Of a stretch of 22,307 nt of DNA, positions 14,768-21,664 are shown one piece after another. Source of the stretch: Chloroflexota bacterium. Lineage in GTDB: Bacteria > Chloroflexota > Chloroflexia > Thermomicrobiales > JADLAZ01. The number at the start of each line of letters is the position of its first letter. Within the stretch, counting starts at the first letter, position 1. The stretch is taken from assembly GCA_020849725.1 (NCBI GenBank), contig JADLAZ010000034.1, positions 1 to 22,307 on the forward strand, in the 5' to 3' direction. The notes below the pieces were generated by a model, which was given only the letters and a program-made list of their open reading frames with translations, ran no database searches and was not told where the DNA came from. Position numbers and translations under genes: made by a program.

Positions 14768-15304
14768 TCAGGCCGACGCGACCGGGACTACCCGGCCAGT
14801 GACCGGCGTCGGTTGCAGCAGCGCCTGGAACACCGGGCAGAAACGCTCGACCTCGCGGCGCACCGCCTCAAGCTGCTCGACACTGGCGCTACTGGCGATG
14901 CGCGCCTCGTACGCGATCCCGGTCGGCGGCACGGCCGCAGCTGGGTCGACCCGCAGCGTGCCCCGGTAATCGATCTGACCGCGCACCTCAAGCTCGATGC
15001 TGTCGTAGCGCAGCCCCAGGTCGGTGGCAACGACGACGTAGCTGTGGATGAGGCAACTGGCCAGGGCACTGAGGAGGATCTCGGGAGCGGTGGGACCGAG
15101 ATTGTTGCCGGCCAGCGCCGGCAGGGCATCGGTGACGATCGTGAACTCGCGCACTTTGACCGGACGCGCGCCTGAGCCGCCCGCGACGCGCACGACCACG
15201 CTCAGCGGCGTCGGCGCCGCGTCGGGGGCCTGAAGGCGCTCTCGCAGCGATGCTAGCGCGTCCGCTTTGGCATCCATGTAGCCAGCAAGGTTCCAGGCCG
15301 CCAT
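14768..15304 (-). CDS. OsmC family protein
   Basis: OsmC/Ohr-superfamily protein, typically a thiol-dependent reducer of organic hydroperoxides. 178 residues; ATG at 15304 with GGGGAGGG upstream. Both redox cysteines are present at the family positions: Cys84 in ALASCLIHSYV (after GPTAPEILL, with Glu75) and Cys156 in EVERFCPVFQALL. The N-terminal 30 residues form a helix not seen in minimal OsmC proteins. Cys-x-Pro at the second site resembles the YhfA/OsmC-like branch more than Ohr. It lies 27 nt after the small membrane protein gene and 43 nt before the peptidase gene. Confidence 0.9.
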   Translation of the reverse strand: MAAWNLAGYMDAKADALASLRERLQAPDAAPTPLSVVVRVAGGSGARPVKVREFTIVTDALPALAGNNLGPTAPEILLSALASCLIHSYVVVATDLGLRYDSIELEVRGQIDYRGTLRVDPAAAVPPTGIAYEARIASSASVEQLEAVRREVERFCPVFQALLQPTPVTGRVVPVASA

Positions 15305-15331
15305 GGCTCCCTCCCCGTGGTTGCGTCCTCG

Positions 15332-15712
15332 CTACAACTCGTCGGGCCGCGCCAGACCGCGCAGGCCATTGGTCACGATCGCCACGCCGGCGAAGATCAG
15401 GGCAAACGGCCACAGCATGCCGATCGCCCACCAGGCCAGCATCCAGGCGACGCCGATCAGGAAGAAACCGCCGATCACGGTCAGCACCAGCCCGGCGACG
15501 AGCATGTTGCGGCCACCATAGCCGATGAGCAAGACCCCGGCCGCGATCAGGCCGAGTGGCCAGAACGAACGCCACAGCGTCCACGGCACGAAGCGCGTCG
15601 TCTGGGTGAGCGCGATCAGGCCGACAACGACCAGGCCGCCACCGATCAAGAGGCGTGACGTCACCGGGGCCGCCGCCGCTGGCCGAAGACGATCGAGCGA
15701 TCGACCGGACAT
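15332..15712 (-). CDS. Small integral membrane protein, LiaI/LiaF-like (DUF5668-type) transmembrane repeats
   Basis: 126-residue hydrophobic protein with four predicted membrane helices (about 20-35, 48-64, 70-88, 97-114). Helices 2 and 4 share a repeat, WPLGLIAAGVLLI (51-63) and WPFALIFAGVAIV (101-113), the hallmark of the LiaI/LiaF-like transmembrane region that occurs alone or in front of sensor domains. Here it is alone. ATG at 15712 with AAAGGGGA upstream. Family function is poorly known; some relatives take part in cell-envelope stress sensing. First gene of a minus-strand stack with the OsmC-like protein. Confidence 0.85.
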   Translation of the reverse strand: MSGRSLDRLRPAAAAPVTSRLLIGGGLVVVGLIALTQTTRFVPWTLWRSFWPLGLIAAGVLLIGYGGRNMLVAGLVLTVIGGFFLIGVAWMLAWWAIGMLWPFALIFAGVAIVTNGLRGLARPDEL

Positions 15713-16019
15713 GCCGTTCCCCTTTCGTACCGATCCGCGCTGCCACCGCGCCGCCGGCCGGATCTACGGCGCGCCGGCCGACAGCGGTTCATGGCGATCG
15801 CGCCAGCAGCGCACGACCCCATCGCGACTCTGTCGGCCGGGGCAGCGATGCGGAACAGTCACGCTGGCGACCAGGTGCGGGATGGCATCGTGGCTGATGG
15901 TTGACCGACAGCCCCTATACCGAAGCGCGCATGGGAATAGCATACTTCGCATTGCGTAGCGTAGGGGTGGTTCGCGAACTGCCCCTACGGTGGCCTGGGC
16001 ATCCCGTCTGGGCTTCGGC
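15713..16019. other. 307-nt intergenic region with a hairpin repeat
   Basis: No gene supported here. The frames that cross it lack a ribosome site and family features. It contains the 28-nt hairpin at 15961-15988 and, at 15899-15920, a degenerate partial copy sharing GGTT, an 8-nt non-matching middle, and GCCCCTA. I see no convincing promoter for the small membrane protein gene. Confidence 0.5.
15961..15988. repeat. 28-nt palindromic hairpin of the GTAGGGG type, possible terminator of the NlpC gene
   Basis: Symmetric stem with GTAGGGG at one end and CCCCTAC at the other around a central TTCGCGAA; all 14 positions pair if two G-T wobbles are allowed. It begins 32 nt beyond the NlpC gene stop, so it can end that transcript, though no T-run follows. 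I recall near-identical hairpins scattered between genes in Chloroflexota genomes; only one full copy is in this window. Confidence 0.5.
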
Positions 16020-17495
16020 TTAGTTCGTGAGGCGGCGGGCGCTGTAGTAGCGTGATCCCCAGTAGGTTGAATTGAGGGGGGCACGCGAGACGCCGACCCG
16101 CTCATTGTTGGCGCCGACGAACTGCCCGTCACCGAGATAGAAGCCGACGTGCGACAGACCGGCCTTGTAGGTGTTCTTGAAGAACACCAGATCGCCGATC
16201 TCCAATTCGTCGCGCTCGATCGGGCTGCCGACCTGGGCTTGATAGGCGAGCACATGAGTCACGTCAATGCCGGTGACCTGCTTCACGACGTAGCGCACCA
16301 GGCCGGAGCAATCGAAGCCAGACGCGGGCGTCTCACCGCCCCAGACGTAGGGGCGGCCAGTCTGTGCCAGCGCCTCGCCGACCAGGCGGCGGGCTGCTGG
16401 TGACTCCGGCACCGGCCCCAGCGTCGTTGCGACCATCCAACCCTCACGGCCAAACACGCGCACACCCGCCCACCGGTAGCCATCCACCGTCATCTCGCGG
16501 CCGGTGCGCTCGACCAGCGCTCCAGCCTGCAGCATCATGATGATGTCCCCGGCTAGACCGGGCTGGTCTCGCAAGCGGGTCGCGTCGCGCACCATGGCAC
16601 TGCCGGCGGCAGCTGCCGGAGTCGATCGCGCCGGCTGAGTCGGCGCGGGTGGGGGAGGCGGCGCCTCTCCGCCGCCAGCGGCCGTGCCAGCCACGTAGGC
16701 GGCGGCCGCCCACCCCGTCGTACCGCCGTGTTCAATGCGCACCCACGCGCCGCCGTCGGCGGCGGTGACAGGGCCGTCGAGAATGCTGACCCGCCAGCCT
16801 TCGGCCAGGCGCTTGATGATCTCGCCGCCAGCGTGGGGCGCGCTGCGCACGCGCAAGGCCGCGCCCTCGGTGTTGGCCACCCAACCGGCGCGCGCGCGGC
16901 TCGCCGGCGCGGCCGGCTCACTCACCGCCGGCGTGGTCGATGCGCTGCCCAGCCCATCTAGCTCGATGAAGGCCGCCGACACGTAGCCGGTCTGGTCGCC
17001 GTGCGTCACGCGCAGCCACTGACCACCATTGACTGGGCTGCCGATCACACTGACACGAGCGCCTGACTCCAGCCGTCGCATGATCGGCGCGTCCACCGCC
17101 GGGCTTGATCGCAGCCGCAGCGCGCCCCCCTCCGTGTTCGCAACGTAGCCGGCGCGCACGGTGTCGCCACCGGTCGCTGGGGAGGCGGACGCAATGGCAT
17201 CCGGCTCCTCAAAGGCGATGTAACCGACCGCGACAAACCCGGTCGTCCCGCCGTGCTCGACGCGCAGCCAGTGCCCATCATCACTGGCGCCGCCGATGAC
17301 GGTCAGTCGCCAACCCGGTCCCAGCCGCTTGACGATCGGGGCGTCGGCGCTCGGCGCTGCTCGCAGGCGCAGCGCCGCTCCGTCGGTGTTGGCCACGCGG
17401 GCCGGCCGAGCCGGCTCGGCCGCGTGACCGGTGCTGACGTAGGCCAGACTGGCCGCGATAGCCAGTCCAGCCACCCAGGTGCGTCGCCGGGTCAC
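16020..17495 (-). CDS. Secreted NlpC/P60 peptidoglycan hydrolase with four SH3b domains
   Basis: Predicted gamma-D-glutamyl cysteine peptidase that cuts peptidoglycan stem peptides outside the cell. Start taken at GTG 17495, with GAGGAGAG upstream; the product (491 residues) then begins with a signal peptide (VTRRRTWVAGLAIAASLAYV, cleavage after about GHA at 23-25). Four SH3b modules follow at about 32-97, 115-180, 203-270 and 299-360. The first three share VANTxGxALRxR and are clear duplicates; the fourth is divergent. A Pro-rich linker (279-295) precedes module four. NlpC/P60 domain 371-491: Cys396 in FDCSGLV and His449 in LSHVGFYLG. The third catalytic position (His in FIHA of relatives) is Gly461 in FVGANNE. 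SH3b modules probably bind the wall. Promoter candidate upstream; the gene is divergent from the Gfo/Idh/MocA gene. Confidence 0.93.
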   Translation of the reverse strand: MTRRRTWVAGLAIAASLAYVSTGHAAEPARPARVANTDGAALRLRAAPSADAPIVKRLGPGWRLTVIGGASDDGHWLRVEHGGTTGFVAVGYIAFEEPDAIASASPATGGDTVRAGYVANTEGGALRLRSSPAVDAPIMRRLESGARVSVIGSPVNGGQWLRVTHGDQTGYVSAAFIELDGLGSASTTPAVSEPAAPASRARAGWVANTEGAALRVRSAPHAGGEIIKRLAEGWRVSILDGPVTAADGGAWVRIEHGGTTGWAAAAYVAGTAAGGGEAPPPPPAPTQPARSTPAAAAGSAMVRDATRLRDQPGLAGDIIMMLQAGALVERTGREMTVDGYRWAGVRVFGREGWMVATTLGPVPESPAARRLVGEALAQTGRPYVWGGETPASGFDCSGLVRYVVKQVTGIDVTHVLAYQAQVGSPIERDELEIGDLVFFKNTYKAGLSHVGFYLGDGQFVGANNERVGVSRAPLNSTYWGSRYYSARRLTN

Positions 17496-17540
17496 AAGCT
17501 CTCCTCTCGCGGGGACCGCACGCCACGGCGCATGACGCCA

Positions 17541-17570
17541 TTGATAATGCACTGAAGCTCCAATTGTCAA
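17541..17570 (-). promoter_or_regulatory. Candidate sigma-70 promoter of the NlpC/P60 gene
   Basis: Minus strand: perfect TTGACA (17570-17565), 18 bp, TATCAA (17546-17541; 4/6). A start near 17534 gives a leader of about 40 nt. The surrounding 50 bp are clearly AT-richer than the rest of the window. Confidence 0.5.
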
Positions 17571-17609
17571 TACGTGTCACATAGTCACAGCCACGTGCGG
17601 CTCTGATCC

Positions 17610-17618
17610 TGCTACACT
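17610..17618 (+). promoter_or_regulatory. Candidate extended -10 promoter of the Gfo/Idh/MocA gene
   Basis: TGCTACACT fits the extended -10 pattern (TGn then TACACT, 4/6). No clear -35. A start near 17625 puts the ATG 33 nt downstream. Confidence 0.35.
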
Positions 17619-17657
17619 GACCGTGTTGTGACGTTGGGAACGACGGAGGTCGTCGCC

Positions 17658-18656
17658 ATGGCTGTGGCTGAACCCGTGCGATGGGGCGTACTCGGGCTGG
17701 CCAACATCACCCGTCGGTTTCTGCCTGCCCTGCGGGCGGCGACCAATGCTGAACTGGTGGCGGTGGCCACGACGCGCGCCACCGCGGCGGAGCCGCTGCG
17801 GGCCGACCAACCCGGCCTGCGGGTGCATGGCGACTACGCGGCCCTGCTGGCCGACCCAGCCGTCGAGGCTATCTACATCCCCCTGCCGAACACGCTGCAC
17901 GCGCCATGGGCGGTCCGAGCCCTGGAGGCTGGCAAGCATGTGCTGTGCGAGAAGCCGCTGGCCACGACGCTGGCCGAGGTTGAGGCCGTCACGGCTGCTG
18001 CCGAGCGTGCCGGCCGGCTGGTGATGGAAGGCTTCATGTGGCGGTTTCATCCGCAGCACGCGCGCGTCCTTGAGATGGTGGCCGGTGGCGTCATTGGCGA
18101 GCCGTCGCTCGTGCGAGCCAGCCTCTCCTTCACTATCGACCGGAACCGCCAGAACATTCGCCTCGACCCGGCATTGGGCGGCGGCGTGATCTGGGATGTC
18201 GGGTGCTACGCGGTCAGCGTACCGCGTTTCCTGTTCGGCGCCGAGCCGGTCGCCATCAGCGCGACGGCACGCGTCGACCCGGGGCTGGGCGTCGATCTCA
18301 GCCTGGCCGCGCTGGCGACGTTTCCCGGCAACCGTATGGCGCTGCTGGACGCCAGTATGGAGCGGGCGCGACGCACGCAGTATGAGATCATTGGACCGCT
18401 CGGCAGCATCGCCGTCGACTCGTTTTGGGCCGAGCCGGACGCGCCAGCGCGCCTGGTCCATACCGACGCCAGCGGCGTGCAGACGGCAGAGATGGTCGCG
18501 CCGTACAACCACTTCGTCGGCGAGATCGAGCACGTCTCAGCAGCGGTGCGCGGGCTGGCCGCGCTGCGGTACGGCTCGGCCGACGCCCTGGCGCAGATGC
18601 GGGCACTGGCGGCAATGCAGCGGTCGTTCACCTCTGGACGCGCCGAATCGGTCTGA
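17658..18656 (+). CDS. Gfo/Idh/MocA family oxidoreductase
   Basis: NAD(P)-dependent oxidoreductase of sugars, inositols or related diols; substrate not known. The ATG at 17658 has GGAGGT 7 nt upstream, so the in-frame codons from 17628 are not used; 332 residues. N-terminal Rossmann domain with VRWGVLGLANITRRF, IPLPNTLHAPWAVRALEAG and the catalytic-lysine motif CEKPLA (Glu98-Lys99-Pro100). The C-terminal domain starts near 125 with EGFMWRFHPQH; then GGGVIWDVGCYAV holds Asp180 and Tyr184, where many relatives have His. This text is closest to the dihydrodiol dehydrogenase-like branch. No signal peptide. Single gene between a divergent NlpC gene and the convergent KimA gene, so no pathway context. 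Confidence 0.92.
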   Translation: MAVAEPVRWGVLGLANITRRFLPALRAATNAELVAVATTRATAAEPLRADQPGLRVHGDYAALLADPAVEAIYIPLPNTLHAPWAVRALEAGKHVLCEKPLATTLAEVEAVTAAAERAGRLVMEGFMWRFHPQHARVLEMVAGGVIGEPSLVRASLSFTIDRNRQNIRLDPALGGGVIWDVGCYAVSVPRFLFGAEPVAISATARVDPGLGVDLSLAALATFPGNRMALLDASMERARRTQYEIIGPLGSIAVDSFWAEPDAPARLVHTDASGVQTAEMVAPYNHFVGEIEHVSAAVRGLAALRYGSADALAQMRALAAMQRSFTSGRAESV

Positions 18657-18673
18657 GCCGCGCGACCGGTTCA
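18654..18673. terminator. Hairpin joining the convergent stops of the Gfo/Idh/MocA and KimA-type genes
   Basis: TGAGCCG, 6-nt loop CGCGAC, CGGTTCA: a 7-bp stem with one G-T wobble whose outer arms are the two opposing TGA stop codons. No T-run. Opposed TGA stops always pair over 3 bp, so only the inner CCG/CGG adds evidence. Confidence 0.25.
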
Positions 18674-20911
18674 GTCGGCCAGGTGGTAGGGCACCGAGGT
18701 GACGACCGTCCTGCGCCGGAAGAAGAGGGCTGCTTTGAGGCGCAGCGCGCTCTGGTTGTGGAGGATGTGCTCCCACCAGTGCGCCGGTACGAACTCGGGC
18801 AGCAGCACCGTCAGCATCACGTCGGGGCGCTGGCGGTGATAGGAGTCGATGTAGGCCAGGAGCGGTCCGACCGTGGCGCGGTAGGGGCTTTCCAGGATGA
18901 TGAGGGGCACATCCAACCCCCACTTCTCCCAGCGCTTGCGGAGACGCTCGGCCTCCTCCGGTCCCTCGGTCACGACGTGAACGGCGCGCACGTTCTCGGT
19001 CAGGCTGCGCGCGTACGTCAACGCGGCCAGGCTGGCGCGATTGAGGTCGCCGATGGGCACGATGATCCGATGCTCGACGGCGCGCAGGCGTGGAGTGTCG
19101 ACGCCGGCCAGAGAGAGCTGGCTGGCCACACGTTGGTAGTGCTGCTTGATGCCCCGGAAGCCGAGAACCAGCATGGGGATGAGGACCATGACCATCCACG
19201 CGCCACCATGGATCTCGAGGCCGCTGAGACTCACCAGAGGGTCGCCGGCAGCAAACTTCGTGACGGCGACGACGATCAGCACGGCCAGCGTCGCGACCGC
19301 GCCGATAGTGTTGAAAGCCAGTCCGATCTGCCAGCGCGGCTCACGACGCCGCCACCACCGAACCATCATGCCAGCCTGCGACAGTGTGAACGACGTGAAG
19401 ACGCCGACCGCGTAGAGCGGGATCAGCGCGTGCGTCTCGCCGCCAAAGATAATGAGCAGCACGCCCGATAACACACCGAGGGAAACGATGCCGTAGGAGT
19501 AGGCAAGCCGATCGCCCCGGTAGGAGAACTGGTGCGGGAGGAAGCCGTCGCGGGCCAGGAAGTAGCTGAGCCGTGGGAAGTCAGCGAAGGCCGTGTTGGC
19601 CGCCAGCAGCAGGATCAGTGCCGTCGCCGCCTGCACGATGTAGTACGGTGGACCGCCATCAAAGACGAGCCGCGCCAGTTGCGAGATGACTGTCTCGGCG
19701 CCGTGCTCGTGGGGAGAGATGTTCAGCGTATTCGCGAGAAGCGACAAGCCGCCGAACATGATGCTCAGAATGACGATCATCCAGGTCAGCGTGGCTCGCG
19801 CGTTCTTCCACTCCGGCGCCTTGAAGGCCGGCACGCCGTCGGAGATGGCCTCGATGCCGGTGAGGGCGGTGCAACCGGAGGCGAAGGCGCGCAGCAGCAA
19901 GAACAGTGTCAGGTCCTGGGTGGCGGCGATTGCCGGCTCCGGCAGCGGCGCCATGCTGCCGGTCGCCAGGCGAAACACGCCGACTGCCAGCATGACGGCG
20001 ATGCTGACGATGAAAGCATAGGTCGGCACAGCAAAGATGTTGCCTGACTCGCGCACCCCGCGCAGGTTGGCTACCGTCACCAGCGCCACGAACGACACGC
20101 CCAGCACGACCCGCCAATCGGCCAGCTCTGGGATGGCTGACGTGATGGCCGCTACCCCGGCGGCCACGCTGACGGCGACCGTCAGGACGTAGTCGATCAG
20201 GAGGGCTGAGCCGGCGACCAGGCCCGGCAGCGTGCCGAGGTTGTCGGAGGCGACGATGTAGGAACCGCCGCCGTTCGGATAGGCTTTGATCGTCTGCCGG
20301 TACGAATTGCCGACCAGGATGATCAGCACGATGATCGCGACCGCGATCGGCAGCGAGAAGGTCAGCGCCGCCGCGCCGGCCAGCACCAGGATCAGCAGCA
20401 CTTCTTCGGTTGCGTAGGCTACCGACGACAGTGCATCCGATGACAGCACCGCCAGCGCCTTCGTCTTCGACAGGCGCTCGTGCGCCGCTTCGGAACTGGC
20501 AAGCGACCGGCCGATCAGCAGCCGCCGCACCGCCTGCCAGGAGCGACCAACACCGCCGCGCGGCGCGCCGGTCGTCTCCTTCGCCACCAGGTGGTCTGGT
20601 CGCACCTGCTGGAAATCGCGCTGCACCGGTCGCACGATGCGCACGTAGGTATCGCCGGGCCGACGGCCACGCTGCACCTCGCGCCACTCAAGGTCGGCAT
20701 AAGGCGCACGTTGCCGCTCATAGGGCGCCGGCTGGGGCGGTTCGGGGGGCGGGGCAGCGGCCGCCGGCCGGCTGCGCTCGCGACGCAGCACCGAGCGACT
20801 ACCACGCTCGGCCGCGTCTGGCCGGGCGGCTGGACCGGCGCCGTTGTCGACCGGTGGGTCCGCATTGGGCGTCCCGCCGTCACCCTGCTCGTCCATGACT
20901 ACGAACTCCAT
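18671..20911 (-). CDS. kimA: KimA-type potassium:proton symporter with long N-terminal extension
   Basis: APC-superfamily K+ importer of the KimA (formerly YdaO) type. 746 residues against about 607 in B. subtilis. Residues 1-145 are a Pro/Ala/Arg-rich cytoplasmic extension of unknown role. Conserved core: LSKTKALAVLSSDALSSVAYATEE (from 147), YPNGGGSYIVASDNLG (211-226), LLIDYVLTVAVS (237-248), FADFPRLSYFLARDGFLPHQF; about 12 helices between 168 and 600. Asp159, Tyr166, Asp240, Tyr241 and Ser248 align at constant offset 123 with Asp36, Tyr43, Asp117, Tyr118 and Ser125, K+-site residues of B. subtilis KimA as I recall them. C-terminal cytoplasmic USP-like domain (614-746), where KimA binds c-di-AMP. 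The ATG at 20896 has a GGAG upstream and is an alternative start. The 121 nt before it show no recognisable c-di-AMP riboswitch. Confidence 0.9.
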   Translation of the reverse strand: MEFVVMDEQGDGGTPNADPPVDNGAGPAARPDAAERGSRSVLRRERSRPAAAAPPPEPPQPAPYERQRAPYADLEWREVQRGRRPGDTYVRIVRPVQRDFQQVRPDHLVAKETTGAPRGGVGRSWQAVRRLLIGRSLASSEAAHERLSKTKALAVLSSDALSSVAYATEEVLLILVLAGAAALTFSLPIAVAIIVLIILVGNSYRQTIKAYPNGGGSYIVASDNLGTLPGLVAGSALLIDYVLTVAVSVAAGVAAITSAIPELADWRVVLGVSFVALVTVANLRGVRESGNIFAVPTYAFIVSIAVMLAVGVFRLATGSMAPLPEPAIAATQDLTLFLLLRAFASGCTALTGIEAISDGVPAFKAPEWKNARATLTWMIVILSIMFGGLSLLANTLNISPHEHGAETVISQLARLVFDGGPPYYIVQAATALILLLAANTAFADFPRLSYFLARDGFLPHQFSYRGDRLAYSYGIVSLGVLSGVLLIIFGGETHALIPLYAVGVFTSFTLSQAGMMVRWWRRREPRWQIGLAFNTIGAVATLAVLIVVAVTKFAAGDPLVSLSGLEIHGGAWMVMVLIPMLVLGFRGIKQHYQRVASQLSLAGVDTPRLRAVEHRIIVPIGDLNRASLAALTYARSLTENVRAVHVVTEGPEEAERLRKRWEKWGLDVPLIILESPYRATVGPLLAYIDSYHRQRPDVMLTVLLPEFVPAHWWEHILHNQSALRLKAALFFRRRTVVTSVPYHLAD

Positions 20912-21032
20912 GTCCCGCCGGGCGGCGATCAGGTCCGCATCGACCGGCGGCGGCGGGTCACGTTCCGTTGCCTTCTCACGCTATCGCCTAGAACGCTGGA
21001 GATCGCGGCAACGCACCCGGGCCGCGGCGCGA

Positions 21033-21563
21033 TCACACCAGCACGTCGTCCTGAGCATCGACAGGCTGACCGGTGTCCACCGGTCGCAGCGCCGTTGGGT
21101 CCTTCATGCGGTCGGTGAACAGGATGCCGTCCAGGTGATCAATCTCATGCTGAAGCACTCGGGCGAGGTAGGCCCGGGCCTTGATCCGGACCTCCTTGCC
21201 GTCTGGATCGAGCGCCCGCACCGTCACGCGGTCGTAGCGAGTCACCTCGCCGGCCCAGCCGGGAATGCTCAGGCAGCCCTCGTCGCCGGTCTGCTCACCG
21301 CCAAAGCGGACCAGCTCGGGATTGATCAGGGTCAGTTGGAGGCCCGCTGGGTGATCATCATCGTGCTCGGGAGGGATGCCAACGACGATGAGGCGGCGCG
21401 CGACGCCGACCTGGGGCGCGGCCAGGCCGACGCCATGCGCCGCCACCATCGTCTCCCGCATGCTTGCGATCAACTGGCGTACCTGCGCGTCAACGCGCCC
21501 GATCTTGGTCGTGGGGCGGCGCAAGCGCTCGTCAGGGACGGTAACGATCTGCAGAATCGCCAT
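21033..21563 (-). CDS. def: Peptide deformylase
   Basis: Metalloenzyme that removes the formyl group from the N-terminal Met of new proteins. Start at the ATG at 21563 (176 residues), where homology begins with MAILQIVTVPDERLRRPT; longer in-frame starts reach into priA. All three motifs are intact: GVGLAAPQVG (44-53), EGCLSIPG with metal-binding Cys97 (95-102), and QHEIDHLDG with His139, Glu140 and His143. CLSIPG rather than CLSVPG, and the 20-residue charged tail, are within normal range. A purine-rich AAGAGG lies only 2 nt before the ATG, so the ribosome site is weak. It follows priA by 101 nt on the same strand; priA-def is a common order, often with fmt, which is absent here. Confidence 0.96.
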   Translation of the reverse strand: MAILQIVTVPDERLRRPTTKIGRVDAQVRQLIASMRETMVAAHGVGLAAPQVGVARRLIVVGIPPEHDDDHPAGLQLTLINPELVRFGGEQTGDEGCLSIPGWAGEVTRYDRVTVRALDPDGKEVRIKARAYLARVLQHEIDHLDGILFTDRMKDPTALRPVDTGQPVDAQDDVLV

Positions 21564-21664
21564 GGCCTCTTGTGTCCACCGTCTCGGTCGGCCCGGTGTC
21601 AGTGCCCGCGGGCCATGCATGCGGCGAGCCGTGACGCCGGCCGCAGTATCCGGGCAGCACACCG

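Noticed and set aside
15764..16255. Minus-strand frame crossing the intergenic region
   Set aside because: Ser/Arg-rich shadow of the NlpC 3' end running through the hairpin; no start signal.
17572..17597. ACGTG ... CACGT and repeated TCACA in the nlpC/Gfo intergenic region as a CRP/FNR-type site
   Set aside because: The TGTGA-N6-TCACA arrangement is not present and the arms are only 5 bp.
20912..21032. Possible c-di-AMP (ydaO-type) riboswitch before the KimA-type gene
   Set aside because: The 121 nt lack the conserved riboswitch core that I know, and there is no terminator stem before the start.
21604..21613. GCCCGCGGGC palindrome between priA and def
   Set aside because: A 10-bp all-GC palindrome is expected by chance in such GC-rich DNA; nothing else marks it.
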